Positions 23,531 to 35,146 of a stretch of 64,000 nt of DNA are shown in pieces. Position numbers and translations under genes: made by a program. The notes beneath the pieces were generated by a model. That model saw only the letters and a program-made list of their open reading frames with translations, was not told the origin of the DNA and searched no databases. This stretch comes from Zantedeschia hybrid cultivar (taxonomy: Eukaryota; Streptophyta; Magnoliopsida; Alismatales; Araceae): NCBI GenBank assembly GCA_030544215.1, contig JARZZO010000011.1, positions 8,480,001-8,544,000 of the forward strand. Direction: 5' to 3'. The number at the start of each line of letters is the position of its first letter. The first letter of the stretch is position 1.

Positions 23531-24169
23531 GATGAAATTTTATCTACACAGGAAATGCTTGACCCACTTAAAACAGTAGTGCTTCTTCTTGAGCTTTTTC
23601 CATGGGATGTCGGGTTTCTCTAGATTTTCAGCAGTTTATCGTTGCTTCAACTGTTTTGTTAAACAATCAAGTGGTGCCCTCTTAGTACTACAAGCGTAAG
23701 CATGCGGCTAGGCTCCAAATGCACAGTTCACTGTCCGAGAACAAATAAGAATCGAATTTTGTGCACTGAAGGCTAGAAAGTCTGCTTCTTGCTTGGTGAT
23801 TGGAAAAACATGTCATCATCATAACAAAAAAAGAAAGAAAAGTCAGGGTCAAAATGGGTCACTTAGCGTTGATGGGCAGTAATAGGTGACTTTTGGCCTA
23901 TTGTGGACAATTACTAGGTCAGTGAACTTGATTCCTCACAATGGCTAGGCAGCAATCAAAGTGGGAGAATCATTGTTCTCGGCGACTGTCATGGAGTAAA
24001 ACATGACAAAGATGTCTCGGCCTTCATTACAGGGAGAAATTATGGAAGCTCCTTCTAGGTTGATTGTATAGTTGTAAAACAGTACAATCCTAGATTCTAG
24101 GATTACTGCTTTCAAGATCCGTGAAATAAAACCCTTGTGTTTATGTTGTTTTCAATCAACAACAAAATC

Positions 24170-24870
24170 GAATTGACGATATCCACGAAAACTGACTCTC
24201 CTATGGGAGGAAGTTGGACGCAATACTTAGCTGTGTAAATTGTATTGGGAGTGACCTCGGTCCAGTAAATCATATTGGGAGTGACCCTATAGCCACGAAA
24301 ATCGACTCCCTTACGGAAGAGAGTCGTATGTAACACTTAGCCGTGTAAATTATATCGGGAGTGGTCTCGGCTGTGTAAAACATACTGGGAGCGACCCTAT
24401 AGTCATGAAAATCGAATCGATTCCCTTATAGGAGGGAGTCGGATGGAACACTTAAGAGTAGCTTCGACTGTGTAAATCGTACTAGGAGCGGTTCTATAGC
24501 TACGAAGGTTGACCTTCTTACGGAAGGGAGTCAGACGCAACATTTATCCATATAAACCATATCGGGAACGGCCTTGGCCGTGTAAATCGTACCGAAAGCA
24601 ATCCTATACCACGCAAACCGACTCCAGTCAGACACAACATTTAGTCGTATAAACCATATCGGGAGCGGCTTCAATCATGTAAACCATATTGAGAGCGGCC
24701 CTATAGTCACGAAAACTGACTCCCCTACGGGAGGGAGTCGGACGCAACACTTAGTTGTGTAAATTATATCGCGAGCGACTTCGGCTATGTAAACTGTACC
24801 GGGAGCGGTCCTATAGGTACAGAAATCAACTCTCATACTTGAGGGAGTCGGTAGCGACACTTGGTCCTAA
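24170..24870. repeat. Tandem ~110 bp repeats, about seven units, retrotransposon-derived
   Basis: Units are marked by a semi-palindromic GACTCCC(N)GGGAGTC core at about 24190, 24301, 24419, 24509, 24618, 24716 and 24826. Spacing is 90-118 bases. Each unit also holds two sub-repeats of the form TGTAAATNATATNGGGAG. This kind of internal array is common in LTRs of plant Gypsy elements. The minus-strand coiled-coil frame next door fits a 3' LTR remnant. Confidence 0.75.
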
Positions 24871-25735
24871 TCCTAAGTCCTTACAACATGGCAGTGGCCT
24901 AAGAAGGCAGTAGCCTGCCGCACACGCTTCAGCCTCAGTGGCACACGTTGTCCGCAAGCCCGAGGCTATGCCGGGACGGCCTTCTTCGATGGATCAATCC
25001 GTAAAATCGACCCTCCAACGGGGAGTGCCCAGACAAAGTTGTTGCAAAGGAGAAACTGTAATACATAAGAAAGAGAATCCAACTTTGTATTTCAAAAGGC
25101 GAGCCTTGGCCTACTTACAAAAAGTTTAAGCGACCCTAGGATCCGGTTGCGTACAAAAACAGAGGGGTGGGGGGGTGGGGGAAGAAACCGGAGAGCTGCC
25201 AGGTTCGGCTTCGATCGCCTAGGCATCGTCCACTTGATCCTCGTTAGCATCCTCACCCTCGTTCGGACTACATGAGGCTGGCTCCAGGAGTAGTAGGGGT
25301 TGACGGGGATGAAGGGACCTTGATCGTCCCCTCTTCGACCCTGATATCCAACTCGGGTTCTTCATGAATAGGAGGGGCTGTCACCGTCTTAAGCCTGTTC
25401 CACCACGCTTGCAACTCCTTGCCAGTTTGCTCATTAGGGAGCTCAAAGCCGTGAGGTCAACGTTAGGGTTACGCCTTCTGAGCTAGTGCAGGGCTTAGAT
25501 TGAAGGCCATTTTGATCGACTGGGCCCCAAACTCGAGCAAGGCCTCGGTATATTCGAGCCCTGACTTGAATCGCTCGACGGTGCCCTTCGCCTCTTCCAG
25601 GGCCCAATCGGCCTCCTCCGTCGCCTTGTTCTCCTTGTCCCGCTCTTCGGACAAGGCCACCTCGAGATCCACCCTAAGTTTCTGCGTGGCCTCTTCCTTC
25701 CCCTCGTATGATATGGAGATATTTTTGTTATCTGT
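24871..25735 (-). pseudogene. Retrotransposon internal remnant with a coiled-coil frame
   Basis: On the minus strand an open frame (about 25735-25469) encodes a charged, Glu/Lys/Ala-rich heptad-like segment (LEVALSEERDKENKATEEAD). This resembles coiled-coil regions in proteins carried by plant Gypsy-like elements. It is cut off at both ends and has no protease, reverse transcriptase or integrase nearby. A G-rich run (25165-25180) and junk follow toward the repeat array. Confidence 0.45.
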
Positions 25736-25810
25736 AATATTTCAGGTCTACACATGAATTGACTTTAGGAGAAACCTAGTATATTTCATCTCGTCTCTGA
25801 TGAGTTAATA

Positions 25811-26466
25811 GGGTGTTTGGTTGCATTATAATGCAACGTTTTTTACAAATATATATTTTTATAGTAAAAATATATTAAAAAATATGTTTAGTTATATTAT
25901 TAAAATATATTTTAATAGCACTCTTAACTCACAAAAATAATAAAATAAAAAAGAGGGGGGACCTTTTCTATTTTTAGCGGAAGACGTTGTACAGCACGGA
26001 GCCGACTCGGGTCTGGTCTATGCGCGTGGAAATGTTGGCCTAGTTGTTGCTGCTGGTGATGTTGAGCGTGTAGACGCTGCCGGCGCTGTCCGTCGCCTGC
26101 GTGCGCACGGGGTTGCTGGCCGTCTACAACATATCCAGCGTGTAGTAGCGAGGCAGGACGTGGTAGAGCACCAGCGCCACCTGGTCCTGGGCAGAGAGGC
26201 CGTTGAGGGTTCCCGGCTTGAGGCTGCTGAAGGTGTTGTCGCTAGGGGCGAAGAGGCCGCCGTAGGAGTTGTTGAGCTGTCTGGTCATAGGCCTGGTGAT
26301 GGTATTAGTGCTTCACTTCTTGGGGGGAGGGATTCGGATGGGTTGGGTTCAACTACGTATTGTTACCAAACATGTGCATTTTATAATTTAAAAGTCATAA
26401 TGCTTTTTATTTAAGATAAAATTTTTATAATAAAATTATATAAAATATTATAATGCAACCGAATAA
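25811..26466. mobile_element. Non-autonomous TIR element carrying a captured gene fragment
   Basis: The left end GGGTGTTTGGTTGCATTATA and the inverted right end (ATTATAATGCAACCGAATA on the plus strand) share the core GGTTGCATTATAAT as terminal inverted repeats. Both ends are followed inward by very AT-rich DNA. The centre is a GC-rich fragment of a fasciclin-like gene on the minus strand. The GGTGTTTGGTT-type end resembles Tourist/Harbinger-like or related MITEs. The exact end and target duplication are unclear; a TTA near each side is possible. The left end also contains a perfect 18-base palindrome (25820-25837). Confidence 0.65.
25977..26290 (-). pseudogene. Fasciclin-like arabinogalactan protein fragment (captured)
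   Basis: The minus-strand frame reads QLNNSYGGLFAPSDNTFSSL, then GTLNGLSAQDQVALVLYHVL, PRYYTLDML, stop, TASNPVRTQATDSAG, YTLNITSSNN, stop, then ANISTRI and VGSVLYNVF. These are the H1 box, YH region and middle of a fasciclin domain as in secondary-wall FLA proteins. Two in-frame stops, and loss of the signal peptide, AG-rich region and GPI signal, show it is not functional. It lies inside the TIR element above. Confidence 0.8.
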
Positions 26467-27030
26467 CTTATAAGTTTAGTTTCATATTGAGAGATTTTCG
26501 TAGGTAGGGACCGGTCCAGCATCTATCCTAGTTCTCGATTGTCCGCTGGGCGTGGACCAGTGGGACATCCCCGGCCTTTGTTGCGCTGGGTTGGGCCTTA
26601 CATTTGATTCATGTGAATGGAACCCTGGTCGTTTGTTGCACATAATATGGAAAAGAGTTGAAAGGAAGATCAAATTATTTTTATCTCACCCATCAAGAAT
26701 GATCTGGAGTGATAAAGAAAGGCTTCTGTTAAGACCAATGATGTCAGGTCATCAATTCAAGTAGATTCTATCAAACGCTGAGTTATGAGTCAACCCTATA
26801 ATATATAAGAATAGTTAATGTAATATTTAATATTTATTTTTAAGAAATATCTTACGATGTGCTAGGATTAGGGTGTCCCTCGGACCGCAGGAAAATAGGT
26901 TGACTAGAGCATGAGCTCAACCTTATCCATACTAGTGTGACCTAACCCGTCCCAATGTTTGTGGTCGCCCAATCCTTTTGGTTTGGTCTGCCCAGACTCG
27001 CTGGACTGCGGCCCAATGCTGATCCCCCTG
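26467..27030. other. Spacer before segmental copy B, no gene seen
   Basis: The only open frame (26552-26764) resembles no known family. No repeat end was recognised. Confidence 0.4.
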
Positions 27031-27751
27031 AAATTAAACTTAGTCTCTTAAATATGCATATGTCTGGCCAACCGAGACACCCTTAAAAATGACCGTAAAC
27101 AAATTCAGCTCATGATTGGTTCACCCATCTTACATATTCAAATAAAAGAGAGAATTTTATATTAACTATTCTTGTATGTTAAATTTTAAAAATGACATAT
27201 TTGCGTGCATATTGTCTATCCCATATATTCTTATAAAATAATATATGAAACATTTATATACATCACATATATAGCATTGCTATGGCATTTTTAAAATATT
27301 ATGCACATTAGGAGGGAAGATAGGACAATAAGTAAATAGCATGGCATATTTAAAATTCAACATACAAGAGTAATTAGTATGTAAATAAGCATTTGCATTT
27401 TCGCAACATGTCTCATCCATTAATACTACCTACAATAACGTTGAGAATGGAAACTAGATTTATCTCATAGATTTTTAGCAGATAACCCCCCGAGGAATCT
27501 TGTACATGCAGATTTATCTCATATATATATATATATATATAAACGGTTCCTATATATTCATCATATATACACAGAAACTTCTGGGACGAAGTGTACTTTC
27601 GCTCGCATCATTAACAAACTAGGGTTCTTTTTATGAGGCATCTCTTGGGCCGTACATGTTTGCGGCAGCTAAAGGTTGCCAATGTTCTACGCCGTCTACT
27701 GTCGAAGTGTTCCGTCGTTCTTTGTAGCTTTCTGTCGAACAGCTTGCGGGG

Positions 27752-28930
27752 ATGGTGCCACTGTGGCTTGCCAAGCAGCAGCAGCAGCAACGATGGCTGC
27801 TTCCATGGCTCTCCTATCACCTGCTTCTGCCGTCGTCCCGCCTCCGCCTCCTCACAGGACTCTGCCCCTTCTCCAACGCCACGCCAAGCCCGCCGCTGCC
27901 GCCGGCGGAACCAGCCCACTTCATGGTGGACTACCTCGTCGGTTCGTGCGGGCTCTCCAGTTCCCATGCGGCGAAGGCGGCCAGGCACCTCGCCCACCTC
28001 AAATCCTCCGAGAGGCCCGACGCCGTCCTCCGACTGCTGAAGGAGGTGGGCCTCTGCGGCTCCCAGATCAGGCGCCTCGTGCAGACCTTCCCCAGGGTTC
28101 TCGTCGCCGACCCGGAGATGACCTTGGAACCCAAGATCAGAGCGCTCCAGGAAGCGGGCTTCTCCAAGCCCGAGCTCGCTGAGCTTATATCCGTCAACTC
28201 CTACGCCATCCGCCGCCGCGACGCCGCGCGCAAGATCGAGATTTGGAGGAAGTTGATCGGGAACAACCAAAAACTCCTCAAAGTCGCCAAGAATACTCAC
28301 ATGTTGTCCCACAAGGAGGCTGGGACAGCCCACCCTAACCTCTGTTTTCTACGGAGCGTGGGTTTGCCTGATGAAGAGATCTTGAGGATTGTTGTGAAGT
28401 GCCCACGTTTGATCACAACTAAACTGGAGAGGATCATGTCCATAGTTGAAAGGGTGAAGAGTATGGGGATTGCGCCCGGTTCAAAGAAGTTTCGCAAAGC
28501 ACTGTCCAGCGTCTTCCAGCATAGCCTGACCACTCTGGAAGCCAAGTCCAAGCTTCTGAGGAGCTATGGATGGTCAGAGGATGAGCTACTCTTAGCAATC
28601 CAGACATGGCCGGAAATCTTGACATTATCCGAGGAAAAGATCGGGAGGGCGATGGATTTTCTTCTGAATCGAGCCGGGTGTCAGCCCTCCTACGTCGCTC
28701 AGCACTCAGTGCTCCTGAGCTACAGCATTGATAGGAGGCTGCTGCCCAGATACTGTGTTTTGCAGTTCTTGAAGAAGAAAGGGCAGCCCCGTGGTGACGT
28801 TGAACTTGTAACGGTGATGGTGGCGAGTGAGAGGAAATTTGTGGAAAAGTACATTAACCCAATCAGAGAGAATGTTCCTGAAATGCTTGAGACTTACCCT
28901 ATGATCAGTGCAATGCGAATTGCCTTATAA
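27752..28930 (+). CDS. mTERF family protein, cluster gene 2 (392 aa, single exon)
   Basis: This is a close paralogue of the gene at 19678, with the same length, start and domain layout: targeting peptide, start motif FMVDYLVGSCGL, about eight mTERF repeats and ENVPEMLETYPMI at the C-terminus. Residues 1 to about 155 are identical to gene 1. After that about 50 of 740 bases differ, many changing amino acids, with the densest cluster near the C-terminus (residues 345-370). No disabling change is present. The upstream TATA-like sequence (27533-27542) and two out-of-frame ATGs (27633, 27676) are shared with gene 1. It probably binds organellar nucleic acid; the target is unknown. Confidence 0.9.
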   Translation: MVPLWLAKQQQQQRWLLPWLSYHLLLPSSRLRLLTGLCPFSNATPSPPLPPAEPAHFMVDYLVGSCGLSSSHAAKAARHLAHLKSSERPDAVLRLLKEVGLCGSQIRRLVQTFPRVLVADPEMTLEPKIRALQEAGFSKPELAELISVNSYAIRRRDAARKIEIWRKLIGNNQKLLKVAKNTHMLSHKEAGTAHPNLCFLRSVGLPDEEILRIVVKCPRLITTKLERIMSIVERVKSMGIAPGSKKFRKALSSVFQHSLTTLEAKSKLLRSYGWSEDELLLAIQTWPEILTLSEEKIGRAMDFLLNRAGCQPSYVAQHSVLLSYSIDRRLLPRYCVLQFLKKKGQPRGDVELVTVMVASERKFVEKYINPIRENVPEMLETYPMISAMRIAL

Positions 28931-29540
28931 TGTTAAGATGCTACAGGTAGCTCTCTTCCAGCTCCACTGTGGAAGTTTTGATCAGGATGCTGAAAGCTTG
29001 GCAATCATTCATAGTTCCACATCATTGTGCTAAAGGCAAACTGATTCAGGTTGGAGGTAATTAGAAGCAAGATTGCCCAATCACATCGGTTTCAGAGGAT
29101 CCTTTTCATGTCTTTTTGGGCTTGCGAATTCAGTCAAGCTGTCTTGTGCGCTAATGGTTCTTAATATGTGCCAGCCTTATTCCTCTAAGAATCACCTCAT
29201 GTACACACTCCAATCTGGGTTAGGCGGACAATTTTCCCTGTTTTTCTTTTTAGCCTCAGTATTTGTTTTGTGTTTTCATCTTTATGTGGATGGCAAACAC
29301 TCTATTTAATTTGTTTATTTTTTTGAACTAGTATATTTTATTCTTGATATTTGTGGCGAGGACTGACTAGTGAAATTCCTCTTTTTTGGACAGATCCTGA
29401 CAAGTCTTCCAGTGTACAAGGTAGAAGACTTGCCAATGCTTATAATCAAGCAACACATTATGCTTCTCCCATTAGCATGTGTTAAGAGAGAAGGTGTCTT
29501 CTTAGCTGACATATGATAGACACTCATCATTGGTCTTTTG
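28931..29540 (+). other. 3' flank of mTERF gene 2
   Basis: This non-coding DNA is collinear with 20857-21530. The phrase CAGATCCTGACAAG and neighbouring sequence are kept in both copies. It probably contains the 3' UTR. Confidence 0.5.
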
Positions 29541-30785
29541 GGTTGTTAGCAATAACCCCCTAAAGAATATCATATATGCAGGCAACCCCCTGTAAAATGC
29601 ATACATGCAAAAGAGCGCCTATATATAATCATTTTATATCTAACTATCAAGTCTGCCATCACTCACATCACCAACAAATTATCGCTTATTTTAGGATAGG
29701 AAGGAAGTATAAGGGGATTTTTACATATATGTATGGTTTTTGTTGTTGTTGTTGCATATATGAGATTCTTAAGGGGGATTTGGCTATGACCTTCCATAAT
29801 CAATGGATGATCTATCTAATATTTTCTTGATGGGCACAATATTACGCAGGAACCTGATACATCACGAGGGCTTGGTGCTGAATTTGTGATCAATTAGTTC
29901 ATTGATGATGGCTATATGCCCTATAATAAGTCATTGAACCATATTTGGTTCACAGATAATTCTGCCTGAACTCAGAAACTTAGTTTTACTTATCCAAAGT
30001 GTACTTATATGCAGGACCCTGATACATCACGAGGGCTTGGTGCTGAATTTGGGATCAATTAGTTCATTGATGATGGCTATATGCCATGTAATAAATCACT
30101 AAAACATATTTGGTTTACAGATCATTCCACCTGAACTCAGAAAACTTAGTTTTACTTATCCCAAGTGAACTTAAGTAATTCAATTTATGTTGCTGTAGAT
30201 ACAAGATGACATTTGAACTGGAAGTGACATCTAACAGGTAGTCTGTTGCATAATCTTTTGGAAAATGTTGGGGGACTTGTGGAAAGTTAAGGGAAAAATC
30301 ATAAACTGCAAAATGATTAATTGCCCAGTCATATAAAGATAAACCCCACTCAAGTACCTGTTGATGAAATGCACCTCTTAGGGTTTATGTTTGTGTTCCT
30401 ATATGATGGTTGTAATAGTAACTAAAAATTTAGTTATGATGTACCCTTTTTGTTCAGTTTTTCTCAGTGTTATGCATTCCATATCCTGTGCTTTTTTGTG
30501 TTTTGGTATTTTTTACTCTATGGAAAATAAGATATCTTTCGCTAGGTTGTTTCAATTTACAGTTTTTGTTGCTGTTTTCTTACACTGGGGTATGTCCATT
30601 TCAGTAAAAAGCATTTATGTATGACCCAATTGGAATTCTTGAATCACCAAAACCTCAGTGTGATGCACATATTACACTGATCATATCGGTGCTCTCTTAT
30701 TGCTTTGGGATCAAGGAAGAAGGATCATGGGGAATGGCAAAAGATGTTACAACTGCTTTTTGGTCTAAATCTTAGCTAATTTTGG
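29540..30785 (+). repeat. Cluster-associated non-coding block, copy B1
   Basis: It has the same landmark order as 21530-22620, ending at TTTGGCAATATGA where copy B2 begins. It contains a local tandem duplication of ~165 bases (29846-30011 and 30012-30172) around CATCACGAGGGCTTGGTGCT. Confidence 0.8.
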
Positions 30786-30794
30786 CAATATGAA

Positions 30795-32800
30795 CTTTAT
30801 ATACAAAAGAATGCCTATATAATCATTGTATATGTAACTGTCAAGTCTACCATCACTCACATCAGTAACAAATTAGTGCTTATTTTAGAATAAGAAGAAA
30901 GTTTAGGGGGATTTTTACATACATGTATAATTGTTTTTTGGCATATATGAAATTCTTTAGGGGGTTAGGCTTCAACCTTCCATAATCAATGGATGATTGA
31001 TCTAATATTTTCTTGATAGGCACAACATTGTACAGCACCCTGATGCATCACGAGGGCTTGGACTTGAAATTGGGATTAATTAGTTCATTGATGATGGCTG
31101 TGCACCTTCTAATCAATCATTAAACTATATTTGGTTCATGGATCATTCTGCCTGAATTCAGAAAACTTAGTTTTACTGATCCAAAGTGGACATAAGTAAT
31201 TCTATTTCTTTTGCTGTAGATATGGGATGATATTTGGACTGGAAGTAACATGTAACATGTAATCAGTTGCATATTCTTTTGGCAAATGTTGGCGATTTGT
31301 GGAAAGTTCAGGGAAAAATCATAAACAGCAAAATGATAAATAGGGACATATATTAGGATAACTGCCCAGACATATAAAGATAAACCCCACTCAAATACCC
31401 CTTGATGAAAATGCACATTTTAGGGATTATGCTTTTGTGTTCCTATAAGATGGTTGTAATAATGATTAAAAATTTAGCTCTAATGTACCTTTTTAATCAA
31501 TTTATCTCAATGCTATGCATTCTATATCCTGTCCTTTTTTCCATTTTGGTATTTTCACTGTGGAAAACAAAATATGTCTGGCTAGGTTGCTGCAATTTAC
31601 ACTTTTAGTTGCTGTTTTCGAATCACTAGGATATGTCCATCTCAGTTAAGTGTCTATGCATGACCCAATCATGTTTTCTTTAGTCATCTAAACCTCACTG
31701 GTGATGCACATACTACACTTGGTGCTCTGTTATCGTTATGGGACCAAGGGAAAAGGATAACTTGGAATGGCAAAAAATGTTACAAGTGCTTTTTGGTCTA
31801 AAATCTTAGTGAGCTAATTTGGCCAAATGTGAGCTTTCTTTATGTCTATTTTTCACTCAGGATGACTACCCGGAAAGACATGAAGAATGCACTCTTTGGC
31901 TTATGCTAATGGATAATAGCTGATGATGAATTTATTATTAAGCTCATCCCACTACTTTCATGATATTTTGATGGAGACAACAAAGATTCTTATTCCCACT
32001 ACTTTCATGATATTTTGATGGAGACAACAAAGATTCTTATAGTGATGTCGTTTCCCTATCATGCTGGGTTCCTAATTTGAGCTTAGGAAAGACTGATACA
32101 TGATTCCCTGACAATTGGCAATGGCCCGTCATACAAGTAGCAGGAATTATTGGCCAAAAGTTAGCGTAGTGATTTTAGATAACTTAGAATTTAGAGCTAG
32201 CTGAATATGGTAGAATACAGGTGCTGATTTGTGAGTTGCACTTTTATCCGAGTATAAATTATCAGCCAAATATAATAGAAAGCAGAATTCTCAAATGAAC
32301 GAGTTGCCTGCATTTTAATTCTCTGACTTTGAAGTTTGGGTAAAAAGGCTTCCCAAATAATGCTTCTGTTAGGCTCCATTATTTGTAAGTTGCAATGGGT
32401 AGAATGATGGTGAGAAGATCCATAGGACCATAGGCATTTTTTTATGTATTGAGCTACATGCCGAAGAACTCTTCTTTCCGTCTTCGACATCCTGGGTTGC
32501 CACCAGCACTATCAGAAGAAAATTTGACCGATCGCGGTGATCCAAATTTGTAGTCAAGCATACAAGAAGATTTGGAAGTTTCATAGGTAGCAATGATTCG
32601 GCAATGATGGATTGTGGAAGTTGCCTTCAGCAATTCTCATCACACAGAGCTTTTCATTGGTCCCATGTACATTTTAGATGTTACGGTTACGGATAGGGGC
32701 ACCTCGTCTATCGTTAGCGTGTGGACCATACTTGGAATTTACAGTGAAGCAACATCACCTTCTAGCAGAAATCAGAATCATCGATTAGAAACTCTAAAAA
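30795..32800 (+). repeat. Cluster-associated non-coding block, copy B2
   Basis: This is a second full block directly after B1, restarting at AAAGAATGCCTATATAATCA. It matches copy A more closely than B1 does in several indels. A perfect 47-base tandem duplication lies at 31947-31993 and 31994-32040. Confidence 0.8.
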
Positions 32801-33148
32801 TGATGAACTCGACCAAAAAATATAAAAGAAAAGGCCGGAGAAGATGAAATCGAATGTACACAGGAAATGCTTGACCCAGTTAAAGCACTAGCACTTCTTC
32901 TTGAGCTTTTTCCATGGGACCTCGGATTTCTCTAGATTCTCGGCAGTTCATCGCTGCTTTAACTGTTTTATCAAACATTCAAGTGGTGCCATCTTAGTAC
33001 TACAGACGTAAGCATGCAGTCTAGGCTCCAAATGTACAGTTCACCGTCCGAGAAGAAATAAGAATCAAATTCTGTGCATTGAAGGCTAGAAAATCTGCTT
33101 CTTGCTTGCTGATTGGAAAAACATTCCATCATCATAACCAAAAAAAGA

Positions 33149-33172
33149 GAAAGAAAGAAAGAAAGAAAGAAA
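33149..33172. repeat. (GAAA)n microsatellite
   Basis: A short GAAA run sits at a place where copy A has only two units (about 23829-23840). Confidence 0.85.
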
Positions 33173-33729
33173 AGTCATGGTCAAGATTGGGTTACTCAGC
33201 ATTGATGAGCAGTGAGAGGTGATCTTGGATTGTTGTGGATAATTGCTAGATCAGTGTACTTGATTCCTCAGAATGGGTAGGCATGAACCAAAGTGGGCGA
33301 ATCATTGTTCTTGGCAACCGTCCTCCGTTCATGAAGTAAAACATGACATAGATGTCTTGGCCTTCATTACATTACAGGGAGAAATTAAGGAAGCTCCTTT
33401 TAGGTTAATTGGATAGTTGTAAAACAGTAGAGTCCTAGATTCTAGGATTGCTGGTTTCAAAACCAGTGAGACAAAACCCTTGTGCTTATGTTGTTTTCGA
33501 TCATCCCGCCTTAATTTGCTTCAGCATGTTTATAATAGGAATAAATTGGATACCGGTTTGCAAATAGTGGAAAAATCATCGGCATATTCAAATGATTTAT
33601 TCATGTACGGTCATGATTTGTGTTCCATTGCGAGGAGATAGTTTCCCACAGGGAACGTGTCTAGGAATTTTTTAGTGCAGGATCAGTTCACCTCATTTAT
33701 TAGCTAAATATTTAACTTTGAAAAAAAAA

Positions 33730-34050
33730 TAAAGCTCTGTTCATTAAACCAGTGGAGCTTGAATACAGGTGAGTTCGACTTGATTATGTTGGTGAACAAG
33801 CCTCTTTAAGTATCCATTAAAAACTCATTTAGATACTCGTTAAGAGCTTATTTACGTACTTATTAAGAGCTTATTTAAGTGCTCATTAAGATCTCATTTA
33901 TTATTCTATGTACGAGTAAACTTGGTTAATAAGATAATTTATAGTTTATAGTATTTTTTATCAAATAACTGAGGGTGCAAACACATTGGTACTTTCTATA
34001 ATTTGCCCTAAGTTCATAAATTCACAATTTAAAAAAAATTGGGGGAATGT
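33730..34050. repeat. Dispersed repeat, copy 2 (first copy at 8340-8730)
   Basis: Reiterated CTCATTAAGAGCTTATTTA phrases are followed by GAGGGTGCAAACACATTGG and TTCATAAATTC, the order seen at 8340-8730. Confidence 0.5.
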
Positions 34051-34089
34051 GGCAAAGAGAGCTTGACCTATCTCACTTGTTTACAAAAA

Positions 34090-34700
34090 TAGATAATTTT
34101 ATTTAATTGCTTTTGTATGTTGAAATTTCATAACTTGCATGCTTACTTACATATTATCCTATATACGCTTACAAAATAATATATGAAAAGTTTATGAATA
34201 TCAAATATATGCCATCACTGTGGCAACTTTGAAATATTGTGCACATTAGGAGGGTATGTTGGATAATATACTAGCAAGTATGGCATTCTTAAAATTAGAT
34301 ATACAAGAGTGGTTAATATTTAAAAAGGCGTGTCATTTTGGCAATACATCTCATCAGTTAATATTTTGTTAATACTAGTATCGAAACTATGACATGGGAC
34401 ATGAACCATGCGCCTTCTCCTCTTGAAAGTAGATCAACAATTTTGAGAATGGAAACTAGATTCATTGCATAGATTTTTAGCGAATAAGGTTCTAAAAGAT
34501 CATGCATATGTAGAAAATTTCATATAAAATGATGTCGTCTATATGCAGAAAATCTCATATAAAATGTATATATTTAGAAAAACTCTCTATATATGCATTT
34601 TATATGGAGAAGCTCCTACCATGAACTCTCCAATTACTTACATCAGTAAATTAGGATTGATCTTAAAACAAGAACTTTATTTATTCGTACTCCAATTTGT
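34090..34700 (+). repeat. 5' flank of the third mTERF copy, homologous to the flanks of genes 1 and 2
   Basis: AATAATATATGAAAAGTTTA, TGTGCACATTAGGAGGG and GAGAATGGAAACTAGATT are shared with 18840-19150 and 27160-27470, but with many more differences. An added ~70-base piece (about 34375-34440) is not in the others. The right end resembles the start of the non-coding block. Confidence 0.6.
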
Positions 34701-34714
34701 TTGCAGAATAAGTT

Positions 34715-34960
34715 ATTCGGAATTACTTATACGGAATAACGTATACTAGAATAAGGGGTGCTTAGTTTTGATAGTTCCGTGGGACCCACTGGCAGAATAG
34801 AAAGGATAAGTAATTCTTGGGTCTAAGGTCGAATTGCTTATTCTCCTTATTCTAGTATAAGTAATTCTAACGCGGTATAAACCATTCTGCCCATCAAACT
34901 AGAATTAACCTTATTCTAAGAATAAGAGACCTTATTCTTATTCTATTCTCCAATCAAAGT
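34715..34960. mobile_element. MITE-like inverted-repeat element
   Basis: Imperfect inverted copies of CTTATACTAGAATAAGG-like sequence occur at about 34724-34757 and 34846-34875. Further TTATTC/GAATAA repeats lie to 34960. The segment is absent from the flanks of mTERF genes 1 and 2. Element ends and target duplication are not resolved. Confidence 0.4.
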
Positions 34961-35146
34961 GGATAAGAGTTTTTGCATACAAGAGATTCTTTGGGGCTTA
35001 CCCGCCAAAATCCCTTTTGCTTTGTTATCCCGGTTCGATAAATGGCACATCATGTTTGTGACAGCCAGGTTTGACAATGTTCTTTCTACTGCGTGCCCGT
35101 CCAAGTGTTCGTTTGTTTATAACTTTCTGTCGAACGGGTTGCGAGC

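Larger units (their letters stand above)
27030..33507 (+). repeat. Segmental duplication, copy B
   Basis: This is the partner of 18700-24157. It carries the second mTERF gene and, unlike copy A, two successive copies of the non-coding block (29540-30785 and 30795-32800). Confidence 0.85.

Noticed and set aside
24170..24870. A CRISPR-like array
   Set aside because: Unit length (~110), diverged units, no unique spacers and a eukaryotic context. It is a retroelement tandem repeat.
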